NCBI RefSeq assembly: GCF_031143425.1
Contig: NC_090439.1
Location: forward strand, 351,038,027 to 351,102,026
DNA: 64,000 bases
Origin: Pleurodeles waltl
Lineage: Eukaryota; Chordata; Amphibia; Caudata; Salamandridae
Direction of reading: 5' to 3'
Below the pieces are notes generated by a model that saw only the letters and a list, made by a program, of their open reading frames with translations, was not told the origin of the DNA and did not search any database. A program made the translations under genes and the position numbers. Shown one piece after another: positions 31,334 through 42,590 of the stretch. The first letter of the stretch is position 1. Each line of letters opens with the position of its first letter.

Positions 31334-34329
31334 TGTAGGAGGCTGGACTGGCTTGTAGTGAGTACCAAGGGGTACTTGCACCTTGCACCAGGCCCAGTTA
31401 TCCCTTATTAGTGTATAGGGTGTCTAGCAGCTTAGGCTGATAGATAATGGTAGCTTAGCAAAGCAGCTCAGGCTGAACTAGGAGACGTGTGAAGCTACTA
31501 CAGTACCACCTAGTGTCATATGCACAATATCATAAGAAAACACAATACACAGTTATACTAAAAATAAAGGTACTTTATTTTTATGACAATATGCCAAAGT
31601 ATCTTAGAGTGTACCCTCAGTGAGAGGATAGGAAATATACACAAGATATATATACACAATAGCAAAAATATGCAGTATAGTCTTAGAAAACAGTGCAAAC
31701 AATGTATAGTTACAATAGGATGCAATGGGGAAACATAGGGATAGGGGCAACACAAACCATATACTCCAGAAGTGGAATGCGAACCACGAATGGACCCCAA
31801 ACCTATGTGACCTTGTAGAGGGTCGCTGGGACTATTGGAAAATAGTGAGAGTTAGCAAAATAACCCTCCCCAAGACCCTGAAAAGTGAGTGCAAAGTGCA
31901 CTAAAGTTCCCCTAAGGACAAAATAGTCGTGTTAGAGGGAAAATGCAAGGAAAACACAAATCAGCAATGCAACAACGATGGATTCCTGACTGAGGGTACC
32001 TGTGGAACAAGGGGACCAAGTCCAAAAGTCACAAGCAGCTCGGAGATGGGCAGATGCCCAAGAAATGCCAGCGGTTGGTGCAAAGAAGCTCTTACTAGGC
32101 TGAAGAACTGTGAATACTGCAGGAACGACAAGGGCTAGAGACTTCCCCTTTGGAGGATGGATACTCCACGCCTTGGAGAGTCGTGCAGAAGTGTTTTCCC
32201 GCCGGATGGACGCCAACAAGCCTTGCTACACGCAAATCGTGCGTTTGGCGTTTTTGGATGCTGCTGGGGGCCCAGGAGGGACCAGAAGGTCGCAAATTGG
32301 ACCTGCAGAGAGAGGGGACGTCGAGCAAGACAAAGAGCCCTCACTGAAGCAGGTAGCACCCGGAGAAGTGCCAGAGACAGGCACTACGAGGATGCGTGAA
32401 ACGGTGCTCGCCGAAGTTGCACAAAGGAGTCCCATGTCGCCGGAGACCAACTTAGAAAGTCGTGCAATGCAGGTTAGAGTGCCGTGGACCCAGGCTTGGC
32501 TGTGCACACAGGATTTCCGCCGGAAGTGCACAGGGGCCGGAGAAGCTTGCAAAGTCGCGGTTCCCAGCAATGCAGCCCAGCGAGGTGAGGCAAGGACTTA
32601 CCTCCACCAAACTTGGGCTGAAGAGTCACTGGACTGTGGGGGTCACTTGGACGGTGTCGCTGGATTCGAGGGACCTCGCTCGTCGTGCTGAGAGGAGACC
32701 CAAGGGACCGGTAATGCAGCTTTTTGGTGCCTGCGGTTGCAGGGGGAAGATTCCGTCGACCCACGGGAGATTTCTTCGGAGCTTCTGGTGCAGAGAGGAG
32801 GCAGACTACCCCCACAGCATGCACAAGCAGGAAAACAGTCGAGAAGGCGGCAGGATCAGCGTTACAGAGTTGCAGTAGTCGTCTTTGCTACTATGTTGCA
32901 GGTTTGCAGGCTTCCAGCGCGGTCAGCGGTCGATTCCTTATCAGAAGGTGAAGAGGGAGATGCAGAGGAACTCGGCTGAGCTCATGCATTCGTTATCTAA
33001 AGTTTCCCCAGAGACAGAGACCCTAAATAGCCAGAAAAGAGGGTTTGGCTACCTAGGAGAGAGGAAAGGCTACTAACACCTGAAGGAGCCTATCACAAGG
33101 AGTCTCTGACGTCACCTGGTGGCACTGGCCACTCAGAGCAGTCCAGTGTGCCAGCAGCACCTCTGTTTCCAAGATGGCAGAGGTCTGGAGCACACTGGAG
33201 GAGCTCTGGACACCTCCCAGGGGAGGTGCAGGTCAGGGGAGTGGTCACTCCCCTTTCCTTTGTCCACTTTCGCGCCAGAGCAGGGGCTAAGGGGTCCCTG
33301 AACCGGTGTAGACTGGCTTATGCAGAATTGGGCACATCTGTGCCCAACAAAGCATTTCCAGAGGCTGGGGGAGGCTACTCCTCCCCTGCCTTCACACCAT
33401 TTTCCAAAGGGAGAGGGTGTCACACCCTCTCTCAGAGGAAGTTCTTTGTTCTGCCATCCTGGGCCAGGCCTGGCTGGACCCCAGGAGGGCAGCTGCCTGT
33501 CTGAGGGGTTGGCAGCAGCAGCAGCTGCAGAGAAACCCCAGGAAGGGCAGTCTGGCAGTACCAGGGTCTGTGCTACAGACCACTGGGATCATGGAATTGT
33601 ACCAACAATGCCAGGATGGCATAGAGGGGGCAATTCCATGATCATAGACATGTTACATGGCCATATTCGGAGTTACCATGGTGAAGCTACATATAGGTAG
33701 TGACCTATATGTAGTGCACGCGTGTAATGGTGTCCCCGCACTCACAAAGTTCAGTGAATTGGCTCTGAACAATGTGGGGGCACCTTGGCTAGTGCCAGGG
33801 TGCCCTCACACTAAGTAACTTTGCACCTAACCTTTACCAGGTAAAGGTTAGACATATAGGTGACTTATAAGTTACTTAAGTGCAGTGTAAAATGGCTGTG
33901 AAATAACGTGGACGTTATTTCACTCAGGCTGCAGTGGCAGGCCTGTGTAAGATTTGTCAGAGCTCCCTATGGGTGGCAAAAGAAATGCTGCAGCCCATAG
34001 GGATCTCCTGGAACCCCAATACCCTGGGTACCTCAGTACCATATACTAGGGAATTATAAGGGTGTTCCAGTAAGCCAATGTAAATTGGTAAAAATGGTCA
34101 CTAGCCTGTCAGTGACAATTTGGAAAGAAATGAGAGAGCATAACCACTGAGGTTCTGATTAGCAGAGCCTCAGTGAGACAGTTAGTCACTACACAGGTAA
34201 CACATTCAGGCACACTTATGAGCACTGGGGCCCTGGGTTACCAGGGTCCCAGTGACACATACAACTAAAACAACATATATACAGTGAAAAATGGGGGTAA
34301 CATGCCAGGCAAGATGGTACTTTCCTACA
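31334..34329 (-). repeat. Gypsy 3' LTR (2,996 bp)
   Basis: Identical in length to the copy at 39590-42585. Differences seen by eye are in the contexts GACGTGTG/GACGCGTG, ATACTCC/ATACCCC, GGATGC/GGACGC, CCCGGAG/CCCAGAG, CATGTCG/CACGTCG, TTCCGCC/TTCTGCC, CCACTTT/CCAGTTT and AGTAACT/AGTATCT. On the minus strand an AATAAA signal lies at 31574-31579. The middle (about 32060-32950) is GC- and CpG-rich, unlike the AT-richer flanks. Open frames in it are on the wrong strand or short, and I do not call genes. Three kilobases is very long for a gypsy LTR. Confidence 0.96.
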
Positions 34330-34345
34330 CAACCCCCCCCCAAAC
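34330..34345 (-). other. Gypsy polypurine tract
   Basis: On the minus strand the bases just before the 3' LTR are TTTGGGGGGGGGTTG, with nine Gs. It lies 15-30 bases after the pol stop codon, where the plus-strand primer is expected. Confidence 0.7.
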
Positions 34346-34359
34346 GAAGGACAATAAGA

Positions 34360-37300
34360 CTAGCCATTACCTGATGAGTCTTCATTGTCTAAGTGGAAAT
34401 ATCTGGAGAGTCCATCTGCATTGGAGTGGCTACTCCCAGGTCTATGTTCCACTGTATAGTCCATTCCCTGTAGGGATATGGACCACCTCAACAATTTAGG
34501 ATTTTCACCTTTCATTTGTTTTAGCCAAAGTAGAGGTTTGTGGTCTGTCTGAACAATGAAGTGAGTGCCAAACAGGTATGGCCTCAACTTCTTCAGAGCC
34601 CAGACCACAGCAAAGGCCTCCCTCTCAATGGCAGACCAACGCTTTTCTCTAGGGGTCAACCTTCTACTAATAAAAGCAACAGGTTGATCCTGGCCCTCAG
34701 AATTAAGTTGTGATAGGACTGCCCCTACTCCTAATTCAGATGCATCAGTCTGGACATAGAATTTTTTAGAGTAACAAGGGCTTTTCAGGACAGGTGCAGA
34801 GCACATGGCCTGCTTCAGCTCCTCAAAAGCTTTCTGACAGTTTGCTGTCCATAATACCTTTTTAGGCATTTTCTTGGATGTGAGGTCATTAAGAGGGGCT
34901 GCAATGGAGCCATAGTTCTTAATGAACCTCCTGTAATACCCAGTGAGGCCTAGGAAGGCTCTCACCTGAGTCTGAGTGGTAGGGGGAATCCAATCAATAA
35001 TAGTTTGGATTTTCCCCTGAAGTGGTGCAATCTGTTCCCCACCAACAAGGTGTCCCAGATAAACCACCTTACCCTGCCCTATCTGGCACTTTGAAGCCTT
35101 GATAGTGAGGCCTGCCTTTTGCAGGGCCTCCAAAACTTTCCAAAGGTGGACCAGGTGATCATCCCAGCTGGAGCTAAAGACAGCTATATCATCCAAATAT
35201 GCTGCACTGAAAGCTTCCAGCCCTTGCAGGACTGTGTTCACCAACCTCTGAAAAGTGGCAGGTGCATTTTTCAAACCAAAAGGCATTACAGTAAACTGGT
35301 AATGTCCTCCAATGGTAGAAAATGCAGTCTTAGGTTTAGCATCTTCTGACATTTTGATCTGCCAATACCCTGCAGTCAAATCAAAAGTGCTTAGATACTT
35401 GGCAGATGCCAGTGTATCTATTAGCTCATCTGCCCTGGGTATAGGGTGAGCATCTGTTTTGGTTACCAAGTTGAGACCTCTATAGTCTACACAAAACCTC
35501 ATTTCCTTCTTTCCATCTTTAGAATTGGGTTTTGGTACCAGTACCACAGGAGAAGCCCATGGACTGTCAGAGTGCTCAACCACTCCTAGTTCCAACATCT
35601 TCTGAACTTCTTGCTTTATGCAGTCCCTGACATGGTCAGGCTGCCTATAGATCTTACTTTTGACAGGTAAACTGTCTCCAGTATCTATAGTGTGCTCACA
35701 CCAAGAAGTGGTGCCTGGCACAATGGAGAAGAGTTCTGAAAATTGTCCTAGGAGATTTATGCAATTATCTTTCTGCTCATCAGTAAGACAATCAGCCAAA
35801 ACTACACCTTCCACAAGAGCATCTTGTTCTGTGGAAGAGAAGAGATCAGGTAGAGGATCACTGTCTTCTTCCTGTCCCTCATCTGTTGCCATGAGCAGGG
35901 TGAGATCAGCCCTGTCATAGTAGGGTTTCAGGCGGTTGACATGGAGCACCCTAAGGGGACTCCTGGCAGTGCCTAAGTCAACCAAGTAGGTGACTTCACC
36001 CTTCTTTTCAACAATTGTGTGTGGACCACTCCATTTATCTTGGAGTGCTCTTGGGGCCACAGGCTCCAAGACCCACACTTTCTGCCCTGGTTGGTACTGA
36101 ACCAAAACAGCCTTCTGATCATGCCATTGCTTCTGGAGCTCTTGGCTGGCCTGAAGGTTTTTGCTGGCCTTTTTCATGTACTCAGCCATCCTTGATCTGA
36201 GGCCAAGTACATAATCCACAATATCCTGCTTAGGAGCTTTTAAAGGTTGTTCCCAACCCTCCTTTACAAGTGTGAGTGGACCCCTAACAGGGTGTCCAAA
36301 AAGAAGTTCAAAGGGGCTGAAGCCCACTCCTTTCTGGGGTACCTCCCTGTAGGCAAAAAGGAGGCATGGTAGAAGGATATCCCATCTCCTGCGGAGTTTT
36401 TCAGGGAGTCCCATAATCATGCCTTTGAGAGTTTTATTAAATCTCTCCACCAGTCCATTTGTTTGTGGATGATAGGGTGTTGTGAACTTGTAAGTTACAC
36501 CACACTCCTTCCACATGGCCTTTAAGTATGCAGACATGAAATTGCTTCCTCTGTCTGATACTACTTCCTTTGGGAAGCCCACCCTGGAAAATATTCCCAG
36601 GAGGGCCTTTGCCACTGCAGGAGCTGTAGTGGTCCTTAAAGGAATAGCTTCAGGGTATCTTGTGGCATGGTCCACTACCACCAAGATAAACCTATTGCCT
36701 GAAGCAGTAGGAGGGTCAAGGGGGCCAACTATGTCAACCCCTACCCTTTCAAAGGGAACCCCAACCACAGGCAGTGGGATAAGGGGTGCCTTTGGGGTGC
36801 CACCTGTCTTGCCACTGGCTTGACAGGTTTCACAGGACTTGCAAAATTCTTTTGTGTCCTCAGACATCCTAGGCCAATGAAACAGTGGTACCAATCTGTC
36901 CCAAGTTTTCATTTGGCCCAGGTGCCCAGCTAAGGGAATGTCATGTGCCAGTGTTAGGAGGAACTTTCTGTACTCCTGAGGAATCACTAATCTCCTGGCA
37001 GCTCCAGGTTTAGGATCCCTTTGCTCAGTGTACAAGAGGTTGTCCTCCCAGTAAACTCTGTGTGAGTCACTGACATCCCCATTAGCCTGTTTGACAGCTT
37101 GCTGTCTGAGACCCTCTAATGTGGGACAGGTTTGCTGTGCCACACTCAGCTCCTCTCTGGCAGGCCCCCCTTCACCCAAAAGCTCAGCAGTGTCTGCTTC
37201 CAGCTCCTCTGGTGTAGGTTCTGCACAGGGAGGGAATTCTTCTTCCTCAGAAGTAGAATCCACTGTAGAGGGAGGGATAGTAGGAAGTGGTTTGCTTCTA

Positions 37301-37532
37301 CTAGCCCTAGCTTTAGGGAGCACTTGGTCCATTGTTCCAGGATCCAAGCTTCCCTGTCCTTTTTGCTTTTTGGCCTGAGCCCTTGTCAAAGCAAAAATAT
37401 GCCCTGGGATGCCCAGCATTGCTGCATGGGCCTCCAACTCCACATCTGACCAAGCTGATGTCTCCAAATCGTTCCCTAATAGACAGTCTACAGGTAAATC
37501 TGAAGCTACCACAACTTTCTTTGGACCAGATA
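34360..37532 (-). CDS. pol: Gypsy pol: integrase, then reverse transcriptase and RNase H
   Basis: A 1,050-residue open frame from the first Met (37510-37512), extending upstream to the G run. It starts in the C-terminal half of protease (VDCLLGND) and has an acidic spacer to about residue 120. Integrase has zinc ligands His190, His197, Cys224 and Cys227 and catalytic Asp260, Asp320 and Glu356 (D-x59-D-x35-E). A GPY/F-like module lies at about 485-525, with no chromodomain. RT (about 610-860) has Asp711 in TFDLTAGYWQIK and the YLDD box at 772-775. RNase H (about 900-1040) has Asp923 and Asp990. It ends 30 bases before the 3' LTR. Everything needed for catalysis is visible; only the link to gag is out of frame. 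Confidence 0.95.
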
Positions 37533-39319
37533 CCCCCCCCCCAGTTGAGATTTACAACAGCCATGGGGTGGCTTTGTGTTATGTTGTGAGCATCGGTTAC
37601 TTGGTACTGGTGTCCAAGTATGTGTTGTTCAGGGTGCACCAGTTTCTCAATCACCATTGTGACACTGGCACCTGTGTCCCTGTAGGCCTGGACCTCAACA
37701 CCATTTATTAGGGTTAGTTGCTTGTACTTCTCCAAGTTATGGGGGCAAGCAACCAAAGTGGCTAAGTCAATAGCCCCTTCAGAGACTAAAGTAGCCTCTG
37801 TGGTCTCCCTAATCAGACCAACCCCAACTAAATTACCAAAAGTGAGCCCAGCTACTCCCTTGGATTGGCTATTAGTAGGTTTGCTCCCACCACCACTGCT
37901 ATTAGTAGGGACACTAGGTGTAGCAGTAGGGGTTGTAGTGGTAGGAGCTGTGGTGCCTTTCTTTGGACAACTGGGATCTGTTGTCCAATGGCCTTTTATC
38001 TTACATAAATAGCACCATGGTTTCTTTTCCTTGTTCTGATTAAAGGAGGATTTGGGCCCACCACCCCCACCAGAGTGTTTTTGTGGGCCTGATGAAGACT
38101 CATTTTTAGATTTGTCCCCACCCTTGTCAGAAGACTTACCATCCTTCTTTTTGTTGCCATCTTTGTCACCCCCTGTATGAACTTTTCTGTTCACTCTTGT
38201 TCTGACCCATTTGTCTGCCTTCTTTCCCAATTCTTGGGGAGAGGTCAGATCAGAGTCCACCAAGTACTGGTGCAACAAATCAGACACACAATTATTAAGA
38301 ATATGCTCTCTCAGGATCAAGTTATACAGGCTGTCATAATCAGTAACTTTACTGCCATGTAACCACCCCTCCAAGGCCTTCACTGCCTGGTCAATGAAAT
38401 CAACCCAGTCTTGTGAAGACTCCTTTTTGGTATCTCTGAAATTTATCCTGTACTGTTCAATGGTTAAGCCATAACCATCCAGGAGTGCATTCTTAAGAAC
38501 TTGGAAATTGTTTGCCTCATTTTCTTTTACAGTAAGGAGCCTATCCCTACCTTTTCCAGTAAATGATAGCCATAGGATAGCAGCCCACTGCTTTTGAGGG
38601 ACATCCTGTACAGCACAGGCCCTCTCAAGTGCAGCAAACCACTTGTTAATGTCATCCCCCTCCTTGTAAGGGGGAACTATCTTATGCAGATTCCTGGAAT
38701 CATGCTCTTTTGCAGGATGACTTTGGGGAATATTGCTGCTGCCACCATGGGTATCTAAACCCATCTTCTGTCTTTCCCTCTCTATTTCTAAAGACTGTCT
38801 ATCCAAATCCAGCTGTTGCTTCTTGAGCTTCAGTCTGGTTTGCTCCACTCTCAATCTATTGAGCTCCCTTTCCAACAATCTGTCATCAGGGTGGGTGGGA
38901 GGGACATTTCTAGATACAGAGGTATGATGGGAATGAACAGAAGGAGACCTGTCCCTTACAGAGGGCACCCTAACAGCTTGGCTACCAGTATAATGTGAGA
39001 GCACATCATCAGTATGATGTGATTCAACCTCTGTACCAACTATGCTAGACTGTCTAGTAATGGGCAGGCTGAGAAGTTTCTTTCCTGAACCTTTTCCTGG
39101 GGGAGTCCCTGGATCAGATTGAGAACCATTAGCTACTTTTTCTACAGATTGGGCACTTATGGCCTTATCCTGTACTCTAAGCATATTAATTAACAGTTCT
39201 AAGGAAGGATTCTTCCCTACACTCAAACCTCTCTCTATGCAGAGACTCCTTGCTCCTTTCCAGCTAAGGTGATCATATGCAAGTTTGGACAGTTCAACTT
39301 TTTGGCCTGTGCCAGACAT
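37313..39319 (-). CDS. gag: Gypsy gag and protease N-terminal half
   Basis: A 668-residue frame. Residues 10-50 resemble a SAP-type helix pair (LSKLAYDHLSWKGARSLC, then PSLELLINMLR). A strong coiled coil lies at 147-187 (Glu/Arg/Leu-rich). The capsid-like domain is at about 210-375; Gmr1-type gag is the reported source of the vertebrate SCAN domain. A basic Lys/Gly/Ser linker follows, then a zinc knuckle at 436-451 with spacing C-x2-C-x4-H-x6-C, two longer than usual. Protease begins near 535 with the active site DTGA at 548-551. The natural protein continues into pol. Residues after 593 are off-frame because of the ten-G run, so the true gag-pol frame leaves this one near 37540. Confidence 0.92.
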   Translation of the reverse strand: MSGTGQKVELSKLAYDHLSWKGARSLCIERGLSVGKNPSLELLINMLRVQDKAISAQSVEKVANGSQSDPGTPPGKGSGKKLLSLPITRQSSIVGTEVESHHTDDVLSHYTGSQAVRVPSVRDRSPSVHSHHTSVSRNVPPTHPDDRLLERELNRLRVEQTRLKLKKQQLDLDRQSLEIERERQKMGLDTHGGSSNIPQSHPAKEHDSRNLHKIVPPYKEGDDINKWFAALERACAVQDVPQKQWAAILWLSFTGKGRDRLLTVKENEANNFQVLKNALLDGYGLTIEQYRINFRDTKKESSQDWVDFIDQAVKALEGWLHGSKVTDYDSLYNLILREHILNNCVSDLLHQYLVDSDLTSPQELGKKADKWVRTRVNRKVHTGGDKDGNKKKDGKSSDKGGDKSKNESSSGPQKHSGGGGGPKSSFNQNKEKKPWCYLCKIKGHWTTDPSCPKKGTTAPTTTTPTATPSVPTNSSGGGSKPTNSQSKGVAGLTFGNLVGVGLIRETTEATLVSEGAIDLATLVACPHNLEKYKQLTLINGVEVQAYRDTGASVTMVIEKLVHPEQHILGHQYQVTDAHNITQSHPMAVVNLNWGGGIWSKESCGSFRFTCRLSIRERFGDISLVRCGVGGPCSNAGHPRAYFCFDKGSGQKAKRTGKLGSWNNGPSAP

Positions 39320-39589
39320 TTTTAGAGAGAGTTAAAGTGATAGACAAAGAGAAAAAAGTTTTCAGAACTTTTTGGAAAGACAGAAAAAAACTTTTTAAAC
39401 TTTTAAGAACTTTTTGAAAGTTTAGAAGTACTTTTCAGCACTTAGAAAAGAGTGAAAAGAGGAAATGCAAAACTTTTTGGCTATGTGTATATACTCTGAC
39501 CTTGTTTTGTATATTTTTCTCTTATGAAAAGTACAATGACAAGAGTGGTAAGTAGTCTCAAAGCACTTATCCCACCACTGCACAACCAA
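39320..39589 (-). other. Gypsy 5' leader and primer-binding region
   Basis: An AT-rich 270-bp leader lies between the 5' LTR and the gag start. The first bases after the LTR on the minus strand are TTGGTTGTGCAGTGGTGGGA. A TGG lies near the LTR edge, as in most primer sites, but I cannot match the tRNA with certainty; a partial resemblance to tRNA-Leu ends is the best I see. Confidence 0.5.
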
Positions 39590-42585
39590 TGTAGGAGGCT
39601 GGACTGGCTTGTAGTGAGTACCAAGGGGTACTTGCACCTTGCACCAGGCCCAGTTATCCCTTATTAGTGTATAGGGTGTCTAGCAGCTTAGGCTGATAGA
39701 TAATGGTAGCTTAGCAAAGCAGCTCAGGCTGAACTAGGAGACGCGTGAAGCTACTACAGTACCACCTAGTGTCATATGCACAATATCATAAGAAAACACA
39801 ATACACAGTTATACTAAAAATAAAGGTACTTTATTTTTATGACAATATGCCAAAGTATCTTAGAGTGTACCCTCAGTGAGAGGATAGGAAATATACACAA
39901 GATATATATACACAATAGCAAAAATATGCAGTATAGTCTTAGAAAACAGTGCAAACAATGTATAGTTACAATAGGATGCAATGGGGAAACATAGGGATAG
40001 GGGCAACACAAACCATATACTCCAGAAGTGGAATGCGAACCACGAATGGACCCCAAACCTATGTGACCTTGTAGAGGGTCGCTGGGACTATTGGAAAATA
40101 GTGAGAGTTAGCAAAATAACCCTCCCCAAGACCCTGAAAAGTGAGTGCAAAGTGCACTAAAGTTCCCCTAAGGACAAAATAGTCGTGTTAGAGGGAAAAT
40201 GCAAGGAAAACACAAATCAGCAATGCAACAACGATGGATTCCTGACTGAGGGTACCTGTGGAACAAGGGGACCAAGTCCAAAAGTCACAAGCAGCTCGGA
40301 GATGGGCAGATGCCCAAGAAATGCCAGCGGTTGGTGCAAAGAAGCTCTTACTAGGCTGAAGAACTGTGAATACTGCAGGAACGACAAGGGCTAGAGACTT
40401 CCCCTTTGGAGGATGGATACCCCACGCCTTGGAGAGTCGTGCAGAAGTGTTTTCCCGCCGGATGGACGCCAACAAGCCTTGCTACACGCAAATCGTGCGT
40501 TTGGCGTTTTTGGACGCTGCTGGGGGCCCAGGAGGGACCAGAAGGTCGCAAATTGGACCTGCAGAGAGAGGGGACGTCGAGCAAGACAAAGAGCCCTCAC
40601 TGAAGCAGGTAGCACCCAGAGAAGTGCCAGAGACAGGCACTACGAGGATGCGTGAAACGGTGCTCGCCGAAGTTGCACAAAGGAGTCCCACGTCGCCGGA
40701 GACCAACTTAGAAAGTCGTGCAATGCAGGTTAGAGTGCCGTGGACCCAGGCTTGGCTGTGCACACAGGATTTCTGCCGGAAGTGCACAGGGGCCGGAGAA
40801 GCTTGCAAAGTCGCGGTTCCCAGCAATGCAGCCCAGCGAGGTGAGGCAAGGACTTACCTCCACCAAACTTGGGCTGAAGAGTCACTGGACTGTGGGGGTC
40901 ACTTGGACGGTGTCGCTGGATTCGAGGGACCTCGCTCGTCGTGCTGAGAGGAGACCCAAGGGACCGGTAATGCAGCTTTTTGGTGCCTGCGGTTGCAGGG
41001 GGAAGATTCCGTCGACCCACGGGAGATTTCTTCGGAGCTTCTGGTGCAGAGAGGAGGCAGACTACCCCCACAGCATGCACAAGCAGGAAAACAGTCGAGA
41101 AGGCGGCAGGATCAGCGTTACAGAGTTGCAGTAGTCGTCTTTGCTACTATGTTGCAGGTTTGCAGGCTTCCAGCGCGGTCAGCGGTCGATTCCTTATCAG
41201 AAGGTGAAGAGGGAGATGCAGAGGAACTCGGCTGAGCTCATGCATTCGTTATCTAAAGTTTCCCCAGAGACAGAGACCCTAAATAGCCAGAAAAGAGGGT
41301 TTGGCTACCTAGGAGAGAGGAAAGGCTACTAACACCTGAAGGAGCCTATCACAAGGAGTCTCTGACGTCACCTGGTGGCACTGGCCACTCAGAGCAGTCC
41401 AGTGTGCCAGCAGCACCTCTGTTTCCAAGATGGCAGAGGTCTGGAGCACACTGGAGGAGCTCTGGACACCTCCCAGGGGAGGTGCAGGTCAGGGGAGTGG
41501 TCACTCCCCTTTCCTTTGTCCAGTTTCGCGCCAGAGCAGGGGCTAAGGGGTCCCTGAACCGGTGTAGACTGGCTTATGCAGAATTGGGCACATCTGTGCC
41601 CAACAAAGCATTTCCAGAGGCTGGGGGAGGCTACTCCTCCCCTGCCTTCACACCATTTTCCAAAGGGAGAGGGTGTCACACCCTCTCTCAGAGGAAGTTC
41701 TTTGTTCTGCCATCCTGGGCCAGGCCTGGCTGGACCCCAGGAGGGCAGCTGCCTGTCTGAGGGGTTGGCAGCAGCAGCAGCTGCAGAGAAACCCCAGGAA
41801 GGGCAGTCTGGCAGTACCAGGGTCTGTGCTACAGACCACTGGGATCATGGAATTGTACCAACAATGCCAGGATGGCATAGAGGGGGCAATTCCATGATCA
41901 TAGACATGTTACATGGCCATATTCGGAGTTACCATGGTGAAGCTACATATAGGTAGTGACCTATATGTAGTGCACGCGTGTAATGGTGTCCCCGCACTCA
42001 CAAAGTTCAGTGAATTGGCTCTGAACAATGTGGGGGCACCTTGGCTAGTGCCAGGGTGCCCTCACACTAAGTATCTTTGCACCTAACCTTTACCAGGTAA
42101 AGGTTAGACATATAGGTGACTTATAAGTTACTTAAGTGCAGTGTAAAATGGCTGTGAAATAACGTGGACGTTATTTCACTCAGGCTGCAGTGGCAGGCCT
42201 GTGTAAGATTTGTCAGAGCTCCCTATGGGTGGCAAAAGAAATGCTGCAGCCCATAGGGATCTCCTGGAACCCCAATACCCTGGGTACCTCAGTACCATAT
42301 ACTAGGGAATTATAAGGGTGTTCCAGTAAGCCAATGTAAATTGGTAAAAATGGTCACTAGCCTGTCAGTGACAATTTGGAAAGAAATGAGAGAGCATAAC
42401 CACTGAGGTTCTGATTAGCAGAGCCTCAGTGAGACAGTTAGTCACTACACAGGTAACACATTCAGGCACACTTATGAGCACTGGGGCCCTGGGTTACCAG
42501 GGTCCCAGTGACACATACAACTAAAACAACATATATACAGTGAAAAATGGGGGTAACATGCCAGGCAAGATGGTACTTTCCTACA
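39590..42585 (-). repeat. Gypsy 5' LTR (2,996 bp)
   Basis: Partner of the LTR at 31334-34329, offset by exactly 8,256 bases with no length difference. The AATAAA signal lies at 39830-39835 on the complement. It ends at 42585, followed by the second copy of the GTCCT duplication. Confidence 0.96.
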
Positions 42586-42590
42586 GTCCT

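Larger units (their letters stand above)
31334..42585 (-). mobile_element. Young Gmr1-like Ty3/gypsy retrotransposon with 3-kb LTRs
   Basis: A minus-strand element of 11.25 kb. It has two 2,996-bp LTRs, the 5-bp target duplication GTCCT (31329-31333 and 42586-42590), TG...CA ends with a 7-bp inverted repeat (TGTAGGA/TCCTACA), a G-rich polypurine tract and a 1.7-kb-codon gag-pro-pol. Integrase lies upstream of RT, the hallmark of Gmr1-type gypsy elements. I count eight substitutions between the LTRs, so it is recent. The only visible defect is a frame break at a run of ten Gs in protease (37533-37542). Confidence 0.96.

Noticed and set aside
32110..32691. 193-residue open frame in both gypsy LTRs
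   Set aside because: It lies on the strand opposite the element, in a CpG-rich block, is duplicated only because the LTR is, and has no recognisable domain.
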